DNA of 64,000 nt from Dendrolimus kikuchii. Its lineage: Eukaryota > Arthropoda > Insecta > Lepidoptera > Lasiocampidae. Each line of letters opens with the position of its first letter. The stretch's first letter is position 1. A program made the position numbers and the translations under genes. The notes beneath the pieces were generated by a model that was not told where the DNA came from, did no database searches, and worked only from the letters and a program-made list of their open reading frames with translations. The DNA is taken from NCBI GenBank assembly GCA_019925095.2, contig CM034391.1:8274551-8338550 (forward strand). The letters run 5' to 3'. Positions 44,935-55,189 of this stretch are shown here, in pieces.

Positions 44935-45065
44935 ATTATTTGGGGTCATCTCAATATGTCTTTTTCATCGATACTCTTCTACTATAGCCCTCTGTCACAC
45001 CACAAATCACCATGTCATCTTTCTCACAATCCATCCATTTTTTTAAGGGGCCGTCCCTAAATATA
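44935..45065 (-). repeat. Second copy of the 44.4-kb LINE tail
   Basis: It repeats the order AATTATTTGGGGTCATCTCA, CTGTCACACCACAAATCA, TCATCTTTCTCACAATCCAT found at 44418-44536, about 520 bp away and in the same orientation. Either two insertions or a local duplication. Confidence 0.65.
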
Positions 45066-45629
45066 TTCCAAATATAATCTGAAAAGATTCTGCAAGCCCC
45101 AAAGCGGCTCACCGAGATAACATGTGCGACCGGGGACTAATTAAGAACCATATACTAACATGATGACAACTCCGCTTATGATTATCAAATCTTTTTTTAT
45201 AATGAATAGGTTCGCGTTTGACTGACATTGCGCCTGATGTCAGGCGGAAATGCAGTCTAAGGTGGAGCACGCTTACCTAGAAGATACCTGTTCACGCGAG
45301 ACTTGAAGACACCTACATTGTATTCTTCAGGAAAAACAGACGATGGTAAAGAGTTCCTCTCTTCAGCTGTGCGTATGATGAAAGAGGAAGCATAGCGTTT
45401 CGTATCAGAATCAGAAGTAAACACTTAAATGAAAATAATTCCTTCCTTTTGCTCCTATTTTTGATATAACAATAATATCGGGTATTCATTTCCAGTGTCA
45501 CTACGATCATAACTTTTATGTATTTTTTATGCCCCAGTGATATATGTATATGAATGTAATCATATTGGAAATTAAACTAAACTATAAAAGAAAAAAAACC
45601 TAGTTAAGAAAAAGTAATTCCGAACTCAC
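45066..45629. other. raskol intron, nothing else seen
   Basis: A minus frame at 45313-45510 has no splice-bounded exon character. A TCAGGCGGAAATGCAGTC phrase (45240) hints at another decayed repeat. Confidence 0.4.
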
Positions 45630-45872
45630 CAATAACGGGCTCGAGATATTCGCACAGCCGCCGGTAGTTCTTCTTGAGGTAGTCGAGGAACCTGGCGTAG
45701 CTGTCGAGGGGCAGCACGTCGACGCACTGGTAGCGGCACTTGATCCGCAGCGCGGGCGTGGGCGCCGGCGCGCGGCCGCCGGGCGACTGCGGCTTGTCGC
45801 TCTCCGCCAATGGGTACCACCGCTCGTTCAGGTATCGGGACGATACGTCGTCGACCGGAATACGGACAGTGC
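45630..45872 (-). CDS. raskol: raskol exon: end of C2 domain and GAP start
   Basis: Minus strand, 243 bp, acceptor CTACTTTCAG, donor GTGAGT. It encodes TVRIPVDDVSSRYLNERWYP, a Pro-rich loop (SPGGRAPAPTPA), LRIKCRYQCVDVLPLDSYAR and FLDYLKKNYRRLCEYLEPVI. The mammalian order is the same: VTVPVA ... EQWYPV, then [21 protein letters not shown] and LCAVLEP. It joins the C2 domain to the first helices of the GAP domain. Confidence 0.95.
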
Positions 45873-45889
45873 CTGAAAGTAGCATTACA

Positions 45890-46197
45890 AGTACAATGTC
45901 TACCCGAAAGTGGCAACTGCTTACCGTCGTCTTTATCCGTGCAGGAACGGAGAAAGGATACAATTTCCTGCGGTCGGGCGGCCTGTCGTAAGAGGCGACA
46001 AAACAACCCACAGCCAGGTGGTAGGGTATTTTCCCGACTGGATGGCTTGAGCTTGAGTTGTGTACCAGCGTTAGTGACCACATTCCAGTCACCCTTAAGA
46101 GAGCAGCAGCGTATTTGTAGCACCTTTGGAGTTGCAAATGTCCATAGGCGATGGTAACCGTTTTCCATCCGTCTGTCTGTCTGCTGAACTTATGCAA
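45890..46197 (+). mobile_element. SINE-like repeat sharing the LINE tail, copy 3
   Basis: Plus orientation, 5' to 3': GTGCAGGAACGGAGAAAGGA, GGTCGGGCGGCCTGTCGTAA, CCACAGCCAGGTGGTAGGGT, GTTGCAAATGTCCATAGGCG, ending TGCTGAACTTATGCAATAAA and an A run. It is the mirror orientation of the 47.5-kb copy and nearly full length (about 300 bp). Confidence 0.82.
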
Positions 46198-46199
46198 TA

Positions 46200-46560
46200 A
46201 AAAAAATTACATATACTATACCACGGACGAAGTTCACGCGATGCCAGTCTTTAGGATATGATACAGGAAATGGAAAAAAAGGGCATGAGATTGGGGGCTA
46301 TCCCATCTCCTTTGAGATGAGAAATGGGGTCAGAAGGGAAGGGATAGGGGAATGGAACAGGGGGAGAGCGAAGGGAATAGAATATGGGGATATGATAGGG
46401 AAGATGGGATGGGGAGAATGAAGTGGGTCATCCGATTTCGCACTCATCGTACGAACGTCGATATATTGCGAGAAAGTGGTATTAAGCTGGCACAGCGAGC
46501 TGATGTTAAGATAATAATACTCTCAAGTGGAAACGAATAGAAAAAAAACATATTTACACG
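46200..46560. repeat. Purine-rich stretch in a raskol intron
   Basis: A G/A-rich run (46270-46420) with GGGATAGG and GAAGATGGGATGGGGAGAA phrases, resembling 27541-27590. Not coding. It may belong to another dispersed repeat. Confidence 0.4.
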
Positions 46561-46566
46561 ATGAAA

Positions 46567-46640
46567 TGAGAACCTCCTTTTTTAAAGTCGATTAAAAAGA
46601 CTTTAATTTTTGAATTAATTCGGTCTAGAAATGTTTAAAA
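46567..46640 (+). repeat. GAGAACCTCC repeat end
   Basis: GAGAACCTCCTTTTTTAAAG followed by TCGATTAAAAA matches the end of the repeat at 22255-22510. Confidence 0.55.
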
Positions 46641-46805
46641 TTAAAATAACAAAAGCGATAGCCCTGTGGTGACAGTTAAATTAAGAAGATTATTAGAGAT
46701 GCATTTTTAACTAGGCAATATAGACAATAACTCATCATGAATTTAGATCTAACTAGAATAATTGAATATAAGTAGTAATTTCAACAGAAAAAGATAACTG
46801 CTTAC

Positions 46806-46951
46806 CAACAAGGGCATGTTTATCCCTCTTCCTGGAGCGTCTCTCGGGCTCCCTGTACACGTTCACGTGGATCGCCTTCACGGCCGGCAGCCCCGTGAAC
46901 TCGTATACTTCGCCCCAGAAACATAGCTCCGTCTTTAGTTTTGATGACGAC
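46806..46951 (-). CDS. raskol: raskol exon: C2 domain
   Basis: Minus strand, 146 bp, acceptor ATTTTTTCAG, donor GTAAGC. It encodes SSSKLKTELCFWGEVYEFTG, then LPAVKAIHVNVYREPERRSR and KRDKHALVG. The mammalian counterpart reads [20 protein letters not shown] with a basic loop and YVGLV. As in SynGAP, the C2 domain is expected to help membrane attachment and to boost GAP activity on Rap. Confidence 0.95.
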
Positions 46952-47087
46952 CTGAAAAAATAATACAATATTCAATTTCTGTTCATACTGTTGGTTTTGA
47001 CTTGAACTCGACTTGTTTAACCTAAATCACTACAACGTTCTACCGAAGAAAGCGTTCGTATCGTTCGAGGATAGAAAGTTCTAGAAC

Positions 47088-47207
47088 AATTTTTTTTTAT
47101 TGCATGAGTTCAGCAGACAGGCAAACGACCCACCTGATGGAAAGCGGTTACCATCGCCTATGGACATGTGTTGCAAATACGCTGCTGCTTTTCTAAGGGA
47201 GACGGAT
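47088..47207 (-). repeat. SINE-like repeat, 3' fragment
   Basis: TTTTTTTTATTGCATGAGTT, CAGCAGACAGGCAAACGACC and GGAAAGCGGTTACCATCGCC give the shared tail in minus orientation. Only about 120 bp is kept. Confidence 0.75.
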
Positions 47208-47504
47208 CCGAAACTAAAACTATTCAGTAATACTAGAATAAAAAAGTATTCGATTTTAGGATCGGAAATCTGCTGATGGAAATCCTTTGACAAGAGTAAC
47301 TAATGCCATCGTCGACCGTTACAAAACATTATCATAACCGCTAGTACAGTTGACTAAAACGATAACAATTTATTATTTTGATATTGAATTAGTATGTTAA
47401 AATTTGTCAAGTATACTGTTTACTAATTGTTAATATTAATTGTTGTTAATTGGGCTAACTTTAAGTGCGTTATGAGGGAGCGCGACGGGAGGTTTTTTTT
47501 TATT

Positions 47505-47815
47505 GCAGGAGTTCAGCAGACAGGCAGACGGCCCACTTCATGGAAAGCGGTTACCATCGCCTATCGACATTTGCAACACCAAAGGCGCTACAAATGCGCA
47601 GCTGCTCTCTTCAGGGAGACTGGAACCTGGTAACTAATGCCGGAACATAACTCAAGGTTGTTATGGCGGCATACTCTAGACCAGGGGTGGTAGCCATCCA
47701 GTCGGGCAAATACTCTACCACCTGGCTGGAGGTTCTTTTTTCGCCTCTTACGACAGGCCGCCCGGCCGCAGGAAATTGTATTCTTTCTCCGTTCCTGCAC
47801 GGATAATAACGGTAA
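47505..47815 (-). mobile_element. SINE-like repeat sharing the LINE tail, copy 4 (best copy)
   Basis: About 310 bp. The element reads on the minus strand from near 47815 (CGTGCAGGAACGGAGAAAGA) to its A-rich 3' end at 47494-47508. The 3' 85 bases match the end of the Jockey-like LINE; the 5' 220 bases do not match that LINE and are shared only with the other SINE-like copies. I see no clear polymerase III B box, so it may be a SINE with an unusual head or an internally deleted LINE. Confidence 0.83.
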
Positions 47816-47878
47816 CGGCATTTTCTGAATAGACAGGGATTATAAGTATTGTTGTGTTTCAAACCAAGAAAGGCTTAC

Positions 47879-48022
47879 CTTGCATACAACGTATCGTCTA
47901 ATAATATTTCGCAATAGTATCTCTTCTTGGGTGGTATCGCCTTCGCCTCGAGCAGCCACAGCTTGACCGTTCGCTCGCATCGGCGCGTACGCATCTCGTC
48001 CGGCCGCGCCGCTTGCCGCAAG
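47879..48022 (-). CDS. raskol: raskol exon: PH end and C2 start
   Basis: Minus strand, 144 bp, acceptor TCAACTTCAG, donor GTAAGC. It encodes LRQAARPDEMRTRRCERTVK, then LWLLEAKAIPPKKRYYCEIL and LDDTLYA. The mammalian family has RRAENVLRLWIIEAKDLAPK and KYFCELCLDDTLFAR. The splice phases on both sides give RWIYSLRQ and YARSSSK, as expected. Confidence 0.95.
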
Positions 48023-48054
48023 CTGAAGTTGAGAGGAAAAAATATCATGTTTCA

Positions 48055-48425
48055 TCCTCCTACCAAGTGATTTTTGTAAGCCGAAATAATAATAATAATA
48101 ATCATCGGTAAACAACATTTGCGACGGGCAGACGCCTCCATAGTCCCAGATCCCTAGTTCAACTCGCAGTTCATCCAAATAGCCCGGCACTTTTTGTTCT
48201 CATTCTCTACAATAGCCCTACACTAACCGGGCTAGTCTTTGGATGCATTTTACATTGTGTAGACAGGGATAATCGCCGGTCAGTGTCGCACCATATTTAC
48301 ATTAAATTTATCAAGGAACCTCTACGTGTTGGCCTTCCCATGGCCCTATACAAGCCCTCCAAAAACCGGGCCATTTTTTATGGTCCGTGGTCTGTAGAGA
48401 CATACAAATAATAATCGGCAAACTA
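48055..48425 (-). repeat. TAA-flanked repeat unit (reverse copy)
   Basis: Bounded on the left by an AATAATAATAATAATAATCA run and on the right by AATAATAATCGGC. Inside: GACGGGCAGACGCCTCCATA, AATAGCCCGGCACTTTTTGT, CCTCTACGTGTTGGCCTTCC and GGCCATTTTTTATGGTCCGT. The same blocks occur in reverse at 55190-55822. Non-coding. Confidence 0.75.
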
Positions 48426-49240
48426 TCACATATTTTATATCCTCAAATTAAGCCTGTTCTGAGTTCTTCTGTTATGGGTAATGAACAATGGACTACTCTG
48501 AGGCTGATCTCATACACCTAGACCCACCCACCCAGACCATAGGGTCTGGGTGTCCGACATCGTCTGAAATCTGTGTCTGACATTGTCTGAAATCGGTCTC
48601 AGAAAATTGACGGAAAATTCGTTCCCGAAATTTACCATGTTAGAAAACGAACCCGGAGCCTCTGCGTTGCATGAAGCCGTATGCGATATACATATTTTTA
48701 AACGAAATCAGTCGAGTATTGTTATTTAAATTTTTAACTGATTTGGCAAAAAAATAACATATATGTCAGATAATAAAAAATTCTAAAACGAGAGAAGAAT
48801 GACCTGCAGCGCTACCTAGTCATATAGAATTTTGAAACTGAAAATAATAAAAAATAAATACTTGGGAGACCTCACAAAATATTAATAAGAAAACTCACGT
48901 TATAGTTGCCTACGTAAGATTGCACTGCCATCCAACAACGACCGTAAGTTTCTTAGAATATCATAACAGTAAATATGATTCCGTACTGCATTTTTTTTAT
49001 ATACCCTGTATGTCTAGCTAGACCCGTTCTCTTAGTTACAGTACCAATTAAATCAAAAATTAAATGACAAAATATTAGTTCAATGTAATTTATACACGGA
49101 TACTGTCATTTTGTAAAAAAAAATATGGCCGGATGTGACCTTAATAACGTGGAATTATATCAATATCCTTAGATGGAAGTAATGATAATGACAAGGACAA
49201 TCTCTGCAATTATTACTTTATGCCAATTCAAAAGTTTTGT
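48426..49240. other. raskol intron, nothing else seen
   Basis: A local duplication near 48525-48600 (GGGTCTGGGTG-type and TGTCTGACATTGTCTGAAAT phrases) and a GCAGCGCTACCTAGTCATAT motif near 48808 are visible. No exon is present. Confidence 0.4.
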
Positions 49241-49244
49241 TCCC

Positions 49245-49300
49245 AAAAGCAGGCTTACAGACAGACTGGTAAGCGTCGCCTACGAACGGTTGCAACAACG
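49245..49300 (-). repeat. Degenerate shared-tail fragment
   Basis: CTTACAGACAGACTGGTAAG then CGTCGCCTACGAACGGTTGC is a decayed copy of the LINE/SINE tail. Confidence 0.45.
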
Positions 49301-49484
49301 TGACTATGTCGCGCCGCAAACGGAATACCTCCACAACAATTCCCTAAATGTTACATTAAGAGCACCGTTAGATAGTTAAGCTTCTAGCACAAGGAAATAA
49401 GGGTGAACATCCCTCTGTAAAAAGTTGCGGTTGATTGAGAAAAGAAAATTGAGATTTAAAGTACATCGTCGACCTAGCATTAAA

Positions 49485-49805
49485 ATTTCAGTTGTATTCG
49501 GAGCGTCGGCGTCAGAGCCCATTCTATTTCCCTAACTTTTCTTTTCACTTCGTGCAATCTTCAGTACTGCTTCTTGTGAGACTATTGACAAGCGTGACGT
49601 CAAGTCAAGATTTCTTGGGTCTACCTCTTCCACCGGGACCAGAAGGAGGCGGTATGTCTAGAGATTTGTTTTCCACATAACTAGCCGATTTCCGCAAAAC
49701 GTGGCCTTACCAGCCTACAAGTGACTCTCTTATAGTTTCTCTTCTTGTTGCAGACATGACGACTGTTGCGGATGCAGAAGTTTCTGACGCGATAATTCTG
49801 CGTGA
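49485..49805 (-). mobile_element. Old LINE 3' end, family of 20370-20725
   Basis: The plus-strand order CGGAGCGTCGGCGTCAGAGC, TTTCTTGGGTCTACCTCTTC, TTCCACATAACTAGCCGATT, AAAACGTGGCCTTACCAG and GACATGACGACTGTTGCGGA mirrors the 20.4-kb copy at clearly lower identity. Broken frame. Confidence 0.72.
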
Positions 49806-49946
49806 CACCACACATCAACAATAGTTCATTCATTTACATGACATGCAGTTCCTACTTTTGCCGCTCAAGAACAGGCAACGCGTCAATGCAAAAGACGGGT
49901 CTATTAAGTGATATACAGACGATATTGCGTACACAAGTACAGATAC

Positions 49947-50074
49947 CTGTATATCCAGCGGTCCCGCTCCTTTCGTGAGGCGCAGGCAAAGTACCGGGGC
50001 GCACGATTCTCCGCGCTCAGCGCGAAGCAATGCGGCCTGCCCAGTACCGAGGAGTGGAGAGCACGAATGTCAAC
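49947..50074 (-). CDS. raskol: raskol exon: PH domain, C-terminal part
   Basis: Minus strand, 128 bp, acceptor CATTTTCCAG, donor GTATCT. It encodes VDIRALHSSVLGRPHCFALS, then AENRAPRYFACASRKERDRW and IY. The family shows VKPLHSSILGQDFCFEVT ... KCFSCSSASERDKWMENLR. The closing tryptophan of the PH helix is present (DRW). PH domains of this family bind phosphoinositides at the membrane. Confidence 0.94.
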
Positions 50075-51108
50075 CTGGAAAATGGTAAAACGAGATTATA
50101 ATAAGCTTTCAACATCTACTTGTAATAAGATGTTTTATTAATATACTTTTATTTTGTTAGATGTCGAAATTTAATGCAAATTTTAGAATCTACATAAATA
50201 ATAACCTAGAGCCTTCTACGCGGTCACGCATTGTTTTCTATGTAGTTCTTTTTAGTGAGAAAAGTTATGGTTCCACATGTGAAAATGCAATACGTAAACA
50301 TGCGATCTTTGTAAAACATGTCTCTAGTTGTTATGCAATAAATTAATAATATTTAAATATAATTATGTGGCCCAGAACAAATAGATACCGTAGTGTGTTA
50401 ACGAAGAACCCTATCTCTAGTTGGAAGACAGAATTATTTTAACGTGTAGTGGGGATGCGTTTATGTATTAACTTCTAGGAACGTAAACTTTGCATGTCTC
50501 CAGCATGTGGCTTCAGTCTCTATTCCACTTTTCCAAATTGTTCTGCTTAAGACATATTTAATTGTATTAATTCTCAGCAGTTAGAATTTCAGGTCTATGA
50601 ACAATTTCCATTCTCACGTATTATGCCAATAGTTATATAACTTATTAACTATATATAGGCCTATTAATTACCGTCTACTAGTGTACCAAGCGTTTACAAT
50701 TACAACATTCCAAACGTTAGTCATACAAAATACTTACATTAAATATTAAAATATTCATTACAACAGACATTAACCTTGAACACAGGATGCAAGTGATTGT
50801 CCTAAATAACATTAATTTTTAAAGCTTTATCATGTGTTCAGTATAAAGTTTCATCTTTTAAAGGAAAAAATATACCATCAGATCAAAAAACTTTATGTGT
50901 ACATTCTAAGAAAACTAAGCTTCCCCAATTAGCAAAGTAAAGGTGGCAGTACGACGGTTATATGTATATACTAGACCATAATATGTATATTATTTTATAC
51001 ACTAAACTGGATGCTACTAACCGATAGTCAGGCTATCTTTGAATAGATTGGGCGCAAATTACTTATAGCAAAGAATATGATTAAAAGAAGTGCAAACAAA
51101 ATACCTAC
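50075..51108. other. raskol intron, nothing else seen
   Basis: A 1,034-bp AT-rich intron. A frame at 50161-50346 has no coding character. Confidence 0.5.
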
Positions 51109-51178
51109 TTGATTAGGAGGCCCTAAATCCATTGTGGAAACGGCGGGTGAGTGAGCTGATAATAAGCTTTCGTGAGAT
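51109..51178 (-). CDS. raskol: raskol, first exon seen (SHESLL motif)
   Basis: Minus strand, 70 bp, acceptor TTTGTGTTTCAG, donor GTAGGT. It encodes SHESLLSAHSPAVSTMDLGP and PNQ. The family signature RSHESLLS opens the second part of the split PH domain in SynGAP, DAB2IP and nGAP. The leading base completes an arginine codon with a missing upstream exon, so the gene continues to the right. I did not find the next exon in 51.2-64 kb. Confidence 0.93.
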
Positions 51179-51705
51179 CTGAAACACAAAAGAGAATTCA
51201 TTAAAAAATATTATATAAACGAAATTTTAAGAAAGAATATAAGAATACAATTAAGAAAACCATTTATGAAAAATAAATATAAGAGTTATATGCTCTTCCA
51301 TGTATTTCTATTGAGACCCTTCTATTTGAGTATAATTTACTCTTTTAGACTATAGAACTAAATAAGTTATTTGCATTTTCTATCCTCTCGGTCTTGTATG
51401 TCAAGCAGTTTTAGAAATCGGTTATAGAAAACTTGGTTTTTTAAAAATAAAGATAGTAATTTAAAAGGAAATAGAATATTACTCGAGCTAAGCAGCGATG
51501 AATCCTATTTGTACTACATACATATATTCATACATTAAAACAAAAATGTTTTTATTTATAACAAATGCTTTTAATAAATATTGCCTCAATTTCTACTAAT
51601 TATTTCAATTAAATTCTGATGTTACAAAATCAACATGGTTTTCGTACATAATACTGCTATTATCTTATACTATATTATCTGATTACTGTAACAAATTACT
51701 GCCTA
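51179..51705. other. AT-rich sequence upstream of the first seen raskol exon
   Basis: Probably intron. No exon or repeat was recognised. Confidence 0.4.
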
Positions 51706-52639
51706 CAGTCAGCGTCTTATAGAAAGAAGCAGCCAAGATGATCAAATAGATAAGAACATCGAAAGTGATCATTAGTATCGGTACAACCATTGTCGTCTAA
51801 TAGATCGAATCACCCGTCTTGACCAAATACATCAGTACACCGACAACGCCAAATACATGAGTACATTCAAGTCACCATTATTATGTTAACAACCATCTCG
51901 CCAAAACAAAGAGACACACTAGAAAAATGAACTCTATTCTAAATGTGATTAGTGTCAAATCGAGATGATTTCATACTAAATCAAAATTCCAATAGTATTA
52001 TTACTGTTATAAAAATCTTTTTCATTTTTATAACGTAACTAGTATTTGCCTTCGACTTCATTTTCATTACTTAGATAGCAAAGATTAAAGTTATTTTATC
52101 AATATGTAAAATTGAATAAATATTTAATATGACAATACATGAATCCTGGATATATTCATAAACTCCCGATATTTGTAATTTACTAAAGACTTATTCAACT
52201 ACAGATGTTTCTTCACTAAGGATTTCTAATAATTACAGACAGTGTCTTGTGATTTGCGAACATTGCGTCAAAGTTGATCTAGTGGTTTGGAAGTGGAAGG
52301 AAATCCCGGGAAATCTCAAGAGTCCCAATATGGTCATGTATAAAAATGTCATAAAGTATTAAACTATGCTGTAATAAGAGTAACACGAATAGTTTTCATG
52401 CTATATCTAGGCGCATTATTCCCAAGAAAATTTTGGAACTTTCCGTCACTAAAGTATAGGAGTAAAAACATGAAAAAGTGAATCCGGTTTCCTGAAAAAT
52501 TACACTAGAATTCCCATGATATTAGCTTTTTCAGCATTTAAGTAAAAAATGTCTGTATAATAGTGAAAACCTCATAGAAATTAACATATTTATGAAAAAA
52601 AAAACATTAATTGTTTCAATTTTCCATCAATCAAACAAT

Positions 52640-52740
52640 TGGATCCCAATTGGTTTTTTTAATAGCTTCAATGTACAGACAAAGCTATTTTACAATATTA
52701 ACTTAATTTTAACATTTCATTTGACATAATACACTATGTA
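52640..52740 (-). repeat. Family X head fragment (reverse)
   Basis: AATTGGTTTTTTTAATAGCT followed by TCAATGTACAGACAAAGCTA is the reversed family head, inside the inverted-repeat element. Confidence 0.55.
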
Positions 52741-52959
52741 TATGTGAGTATATTTTCTATGTATATGTGAGTTTGTTGAAATATCTACTAAAGAGTTTCA
52801 ATACATAAGAAATTTAGAATTCGAGATAAACCTTTTTTTATCAGCAATGAATAATTGATGTTTCTTGGATACTATTTTAATGTCTAATACGTATATGAAT
52901 TCTCATGATCTATACTGAGATCATACTATACATATATATAATATACCCCAGTCATTGAA

Positions 52960-53770
52960 AAAAGCTTAATCTAACGTTCTGGTGAAATCGTATCGGAATC
53001 AGCCAATTTTTATGCAGTATAACGACTTTAAACCACTCCAAGGAAGTTTTCGCGGGGTTCCCGGAATATAAACTAACAAAGCATTCGGAAAAGAACGTAA
53101 ACCATCGTTTTAGTATCAATTGAATCTGAATCAACTAATTGTTATGCAAATAAATAATTTATACTTTTTCTATTTTTACTTATTTGAAAAAGAAAGTGCA
53201 TTGTGTTTTAGTATAAGCTAATTTATATGCATACTAACCACTAGAAACCACCCTCGGGAAAATTTCCGTGAGATGCCCAGGACACAAAGTATTGCTGTAT
53301 TTAAAAAATAATGTATCGTGTCTAAAATCGTGTAAGAATAAATAAACTAATTTGTAAGCGTCCTAACAACTTTAACCAGCTCCTGAGAAAATTCGCGGGA
53401 TCCCCAGGATAAAAAGTATCACAGATTTAATTTCAGAAAATTTGCTATCAATGAGTAAAAACATCGCATCGAAATAAGAAAGCTTTTTTTTATTCTGGCC
53501 TCTTTAAACCGTTCCCGGAAAATTTCCCGTGCGATTCCGGAATAAAAGGTAGCGCAGAATTTAAGTGTGAGAATTTGCTCACGATCAGCGAAAATCGAAT
53601 CGCAATCGGCCTAGTAGTTTTTACGTAAATCCCGAACAAACAGAAAAACCGACTAACAGACAAGAAATCTAAAAAAAATCATCGTGTCTCCATCGTTTAT
53701 ATAGTCTATTCCAATTGTGTTTTTTTTTAATAACTTCAATGTAGAGAGACGACATATTTAGCATATTATA
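52960..53770 (-). repeat. Family X copy with an internally repeated block
   Basis: Reverse orientation, ending at the head block TTTATATAGTCTATTCCAAT. A block of the form AACC-x-CTCC(C/T)GGGAAAATT followed by CCCGG-A-AAAAGTAT occurs about four times, near 53032, 53248, 53375 and 53507, spaced about 215, 130 and 130 bp. This is the longest copy of the family here. Confidence 0.7.
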
Positions 53771-54318
53771 ATATTATAGACTATCGTCTGCCCGCGAAAC
53801 TTCCTTCGCGTTTCCATGATGATGATACATTTGATAGTCAAGTATGTTTGAACAGTTCTTTATGGTGGTTAAAGAAGCGTTCAAACTTACTCTAACTCTC
53901 TATGAATAAGACAGTTAGTATTTAGTAAAAACGAAAACTCAAAGCTGAAAAGCAGTGTCATCAAGTATTAAAGAATGTAAACAAAAGTATGAAAAACCTG
54001 ATTTAATTAAGAGAACTGAAATATCTGGTTAGAAACAGGAACTTGAGACTATTTATAAAATTTGTAGGTTAATAATATATCTTTAGTTAGCTGGGCTCGG
54101 CTAATATCTCTGTTCCATCTGAAATAATATTATAGTTAGGTACTGTGGCCAAATGCAACTTAGTTATAAAGTTAAAATGAACGCCGTTATTAATTGGCTA
54201 TATTAGAGTATATATGTCATGGTTAAATTGTACAGACCGTTAGATTATAATCTATCTCGAGAGCTATTGAAATATTGTGAACCGGAACAAACTGCTTACA
54301 ATTTAACGCATTATTTCC

Positions 54319-54338
54319 CGATAGATTATAATCTATCG
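54319..54338. repeat. Perfect 20-bp palindrome
   Basis: CGATAGATTATAATCTATCG equals its own reverse complement. A related 14-bp palindrome (TAGATTATAATCTA) lies 80 bp to the left near 54242. Both are inside the inverted-repeat element and could be protein-binding sites or chance in AT-rich DNA. Confidence 0.75.
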
Positions 54339-54925
54339 ACGTGAAATCGTTCTGTGTCCATAGAGTTAGTAATAAAACATAGGTGGGTCAGTCAAAAATA
54401 CTAAAGATTCGATCTCTGCCCTTATGGGTTAGAAGTTTTAACAATGTTTGTAAGTAGTCAATAAGTGATACTTCCAATCCCAGTGTTTACCCTCGATTAA
54501 ACGTAATAAATATTATTATGCACATATCATCCTCTTCGTCAATCACACTGCTGTGATCAGGAGTTTTTTTTAAGTTTCAAACGTCTTCAGAATTGATTTC
54601 ATTAATTTCACATTAGGAAAGAAAGGTGCTTTTCATTCAATGCAAATTTAGCAATAAGTAATTCAATTTGAAATACATAATTCGAAATACAATTTTGGTT
54701 TAGTATGAAATCATCTCGATTTGACACTAATCACATTTAGAATAGAGTTCATTTTTCTAGTGTGTCTCTTTGTTTTGGCGAGATGGTTGTTAACATAATA
54801 ATGGTGACTTGAATGTACTCATCTATTTGATCACCTTAGCTGCTTCTTTCTATAAGACGCTGACTGTACATTTTATGGCTATACCGCAATATATATTTTC
54901 ATTGGGTGAATAGTTTCCTGTGTAG

Positions 54926-54990
54926 AATTTGTTAAGGCTATACTTTGAACATTAAAATAGCATATGTTCAAAGTATAGCCTTAACAAATT
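54926..54990. repeat. Perfect 26-bp hairpin, 13-nt loop
   Basis: 54926-54951 is the exact reverse complement of 54965-54990. It begins 58 bp outside the right end of the inverted-repeat element. The geometry is RNA-hairpin-like, but the perfect stem favours a DNA fold-back origin. Confidence 0.85.
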
Positions 54991-55189
54991 TAATTATGCA
55001 TTCATGAGCAAAATAAGGAATGAAATACATATACAATAAGAACGTTGTAAAGAAAATGTTGTATATTTTCTAATATCTTATCATATAGGTATTCAAGTAA
55101 AAATTTTATATGGTGTATGAAGATTAATATACGATTCCATATAAATTAATAGGAATATCTTTAAATATCTTGAAAGATTTTATAATATT

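Larger units (their letters stand above)
51706..54866. mobile_element. 3.16-kb element with long inverted repeats and TA flanks
   Basis: The ends CAGTCAGCGTCTTATAGAAA (51706) and its exact complement (ending 54866) are each flanked by TA (51704-51705, 54867-54868), the Tc1/mariner-type duplication. The left repeat spans 51706-51988 (283 bp) and the right 54691-54866 (176 bp). About 130 bp of the inner part are identical by eye, and the right arm lacks about 100 bp (left 51753-51848). The 2.7-kb interior has no frame over 60 codons, so no transposase. The near identity of the arms suggests recent insertion or gene conversion. It lies in what is probably a raskol intron. Confidence 0.8.

Noticed and set aside
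51753..51860. Short spaced repeats (AAATACATCAGTAC, AAATACATGAGTAC) as an array
   Set aside because: There are only two units, and both lie within the arm of the inverted-repeat element.
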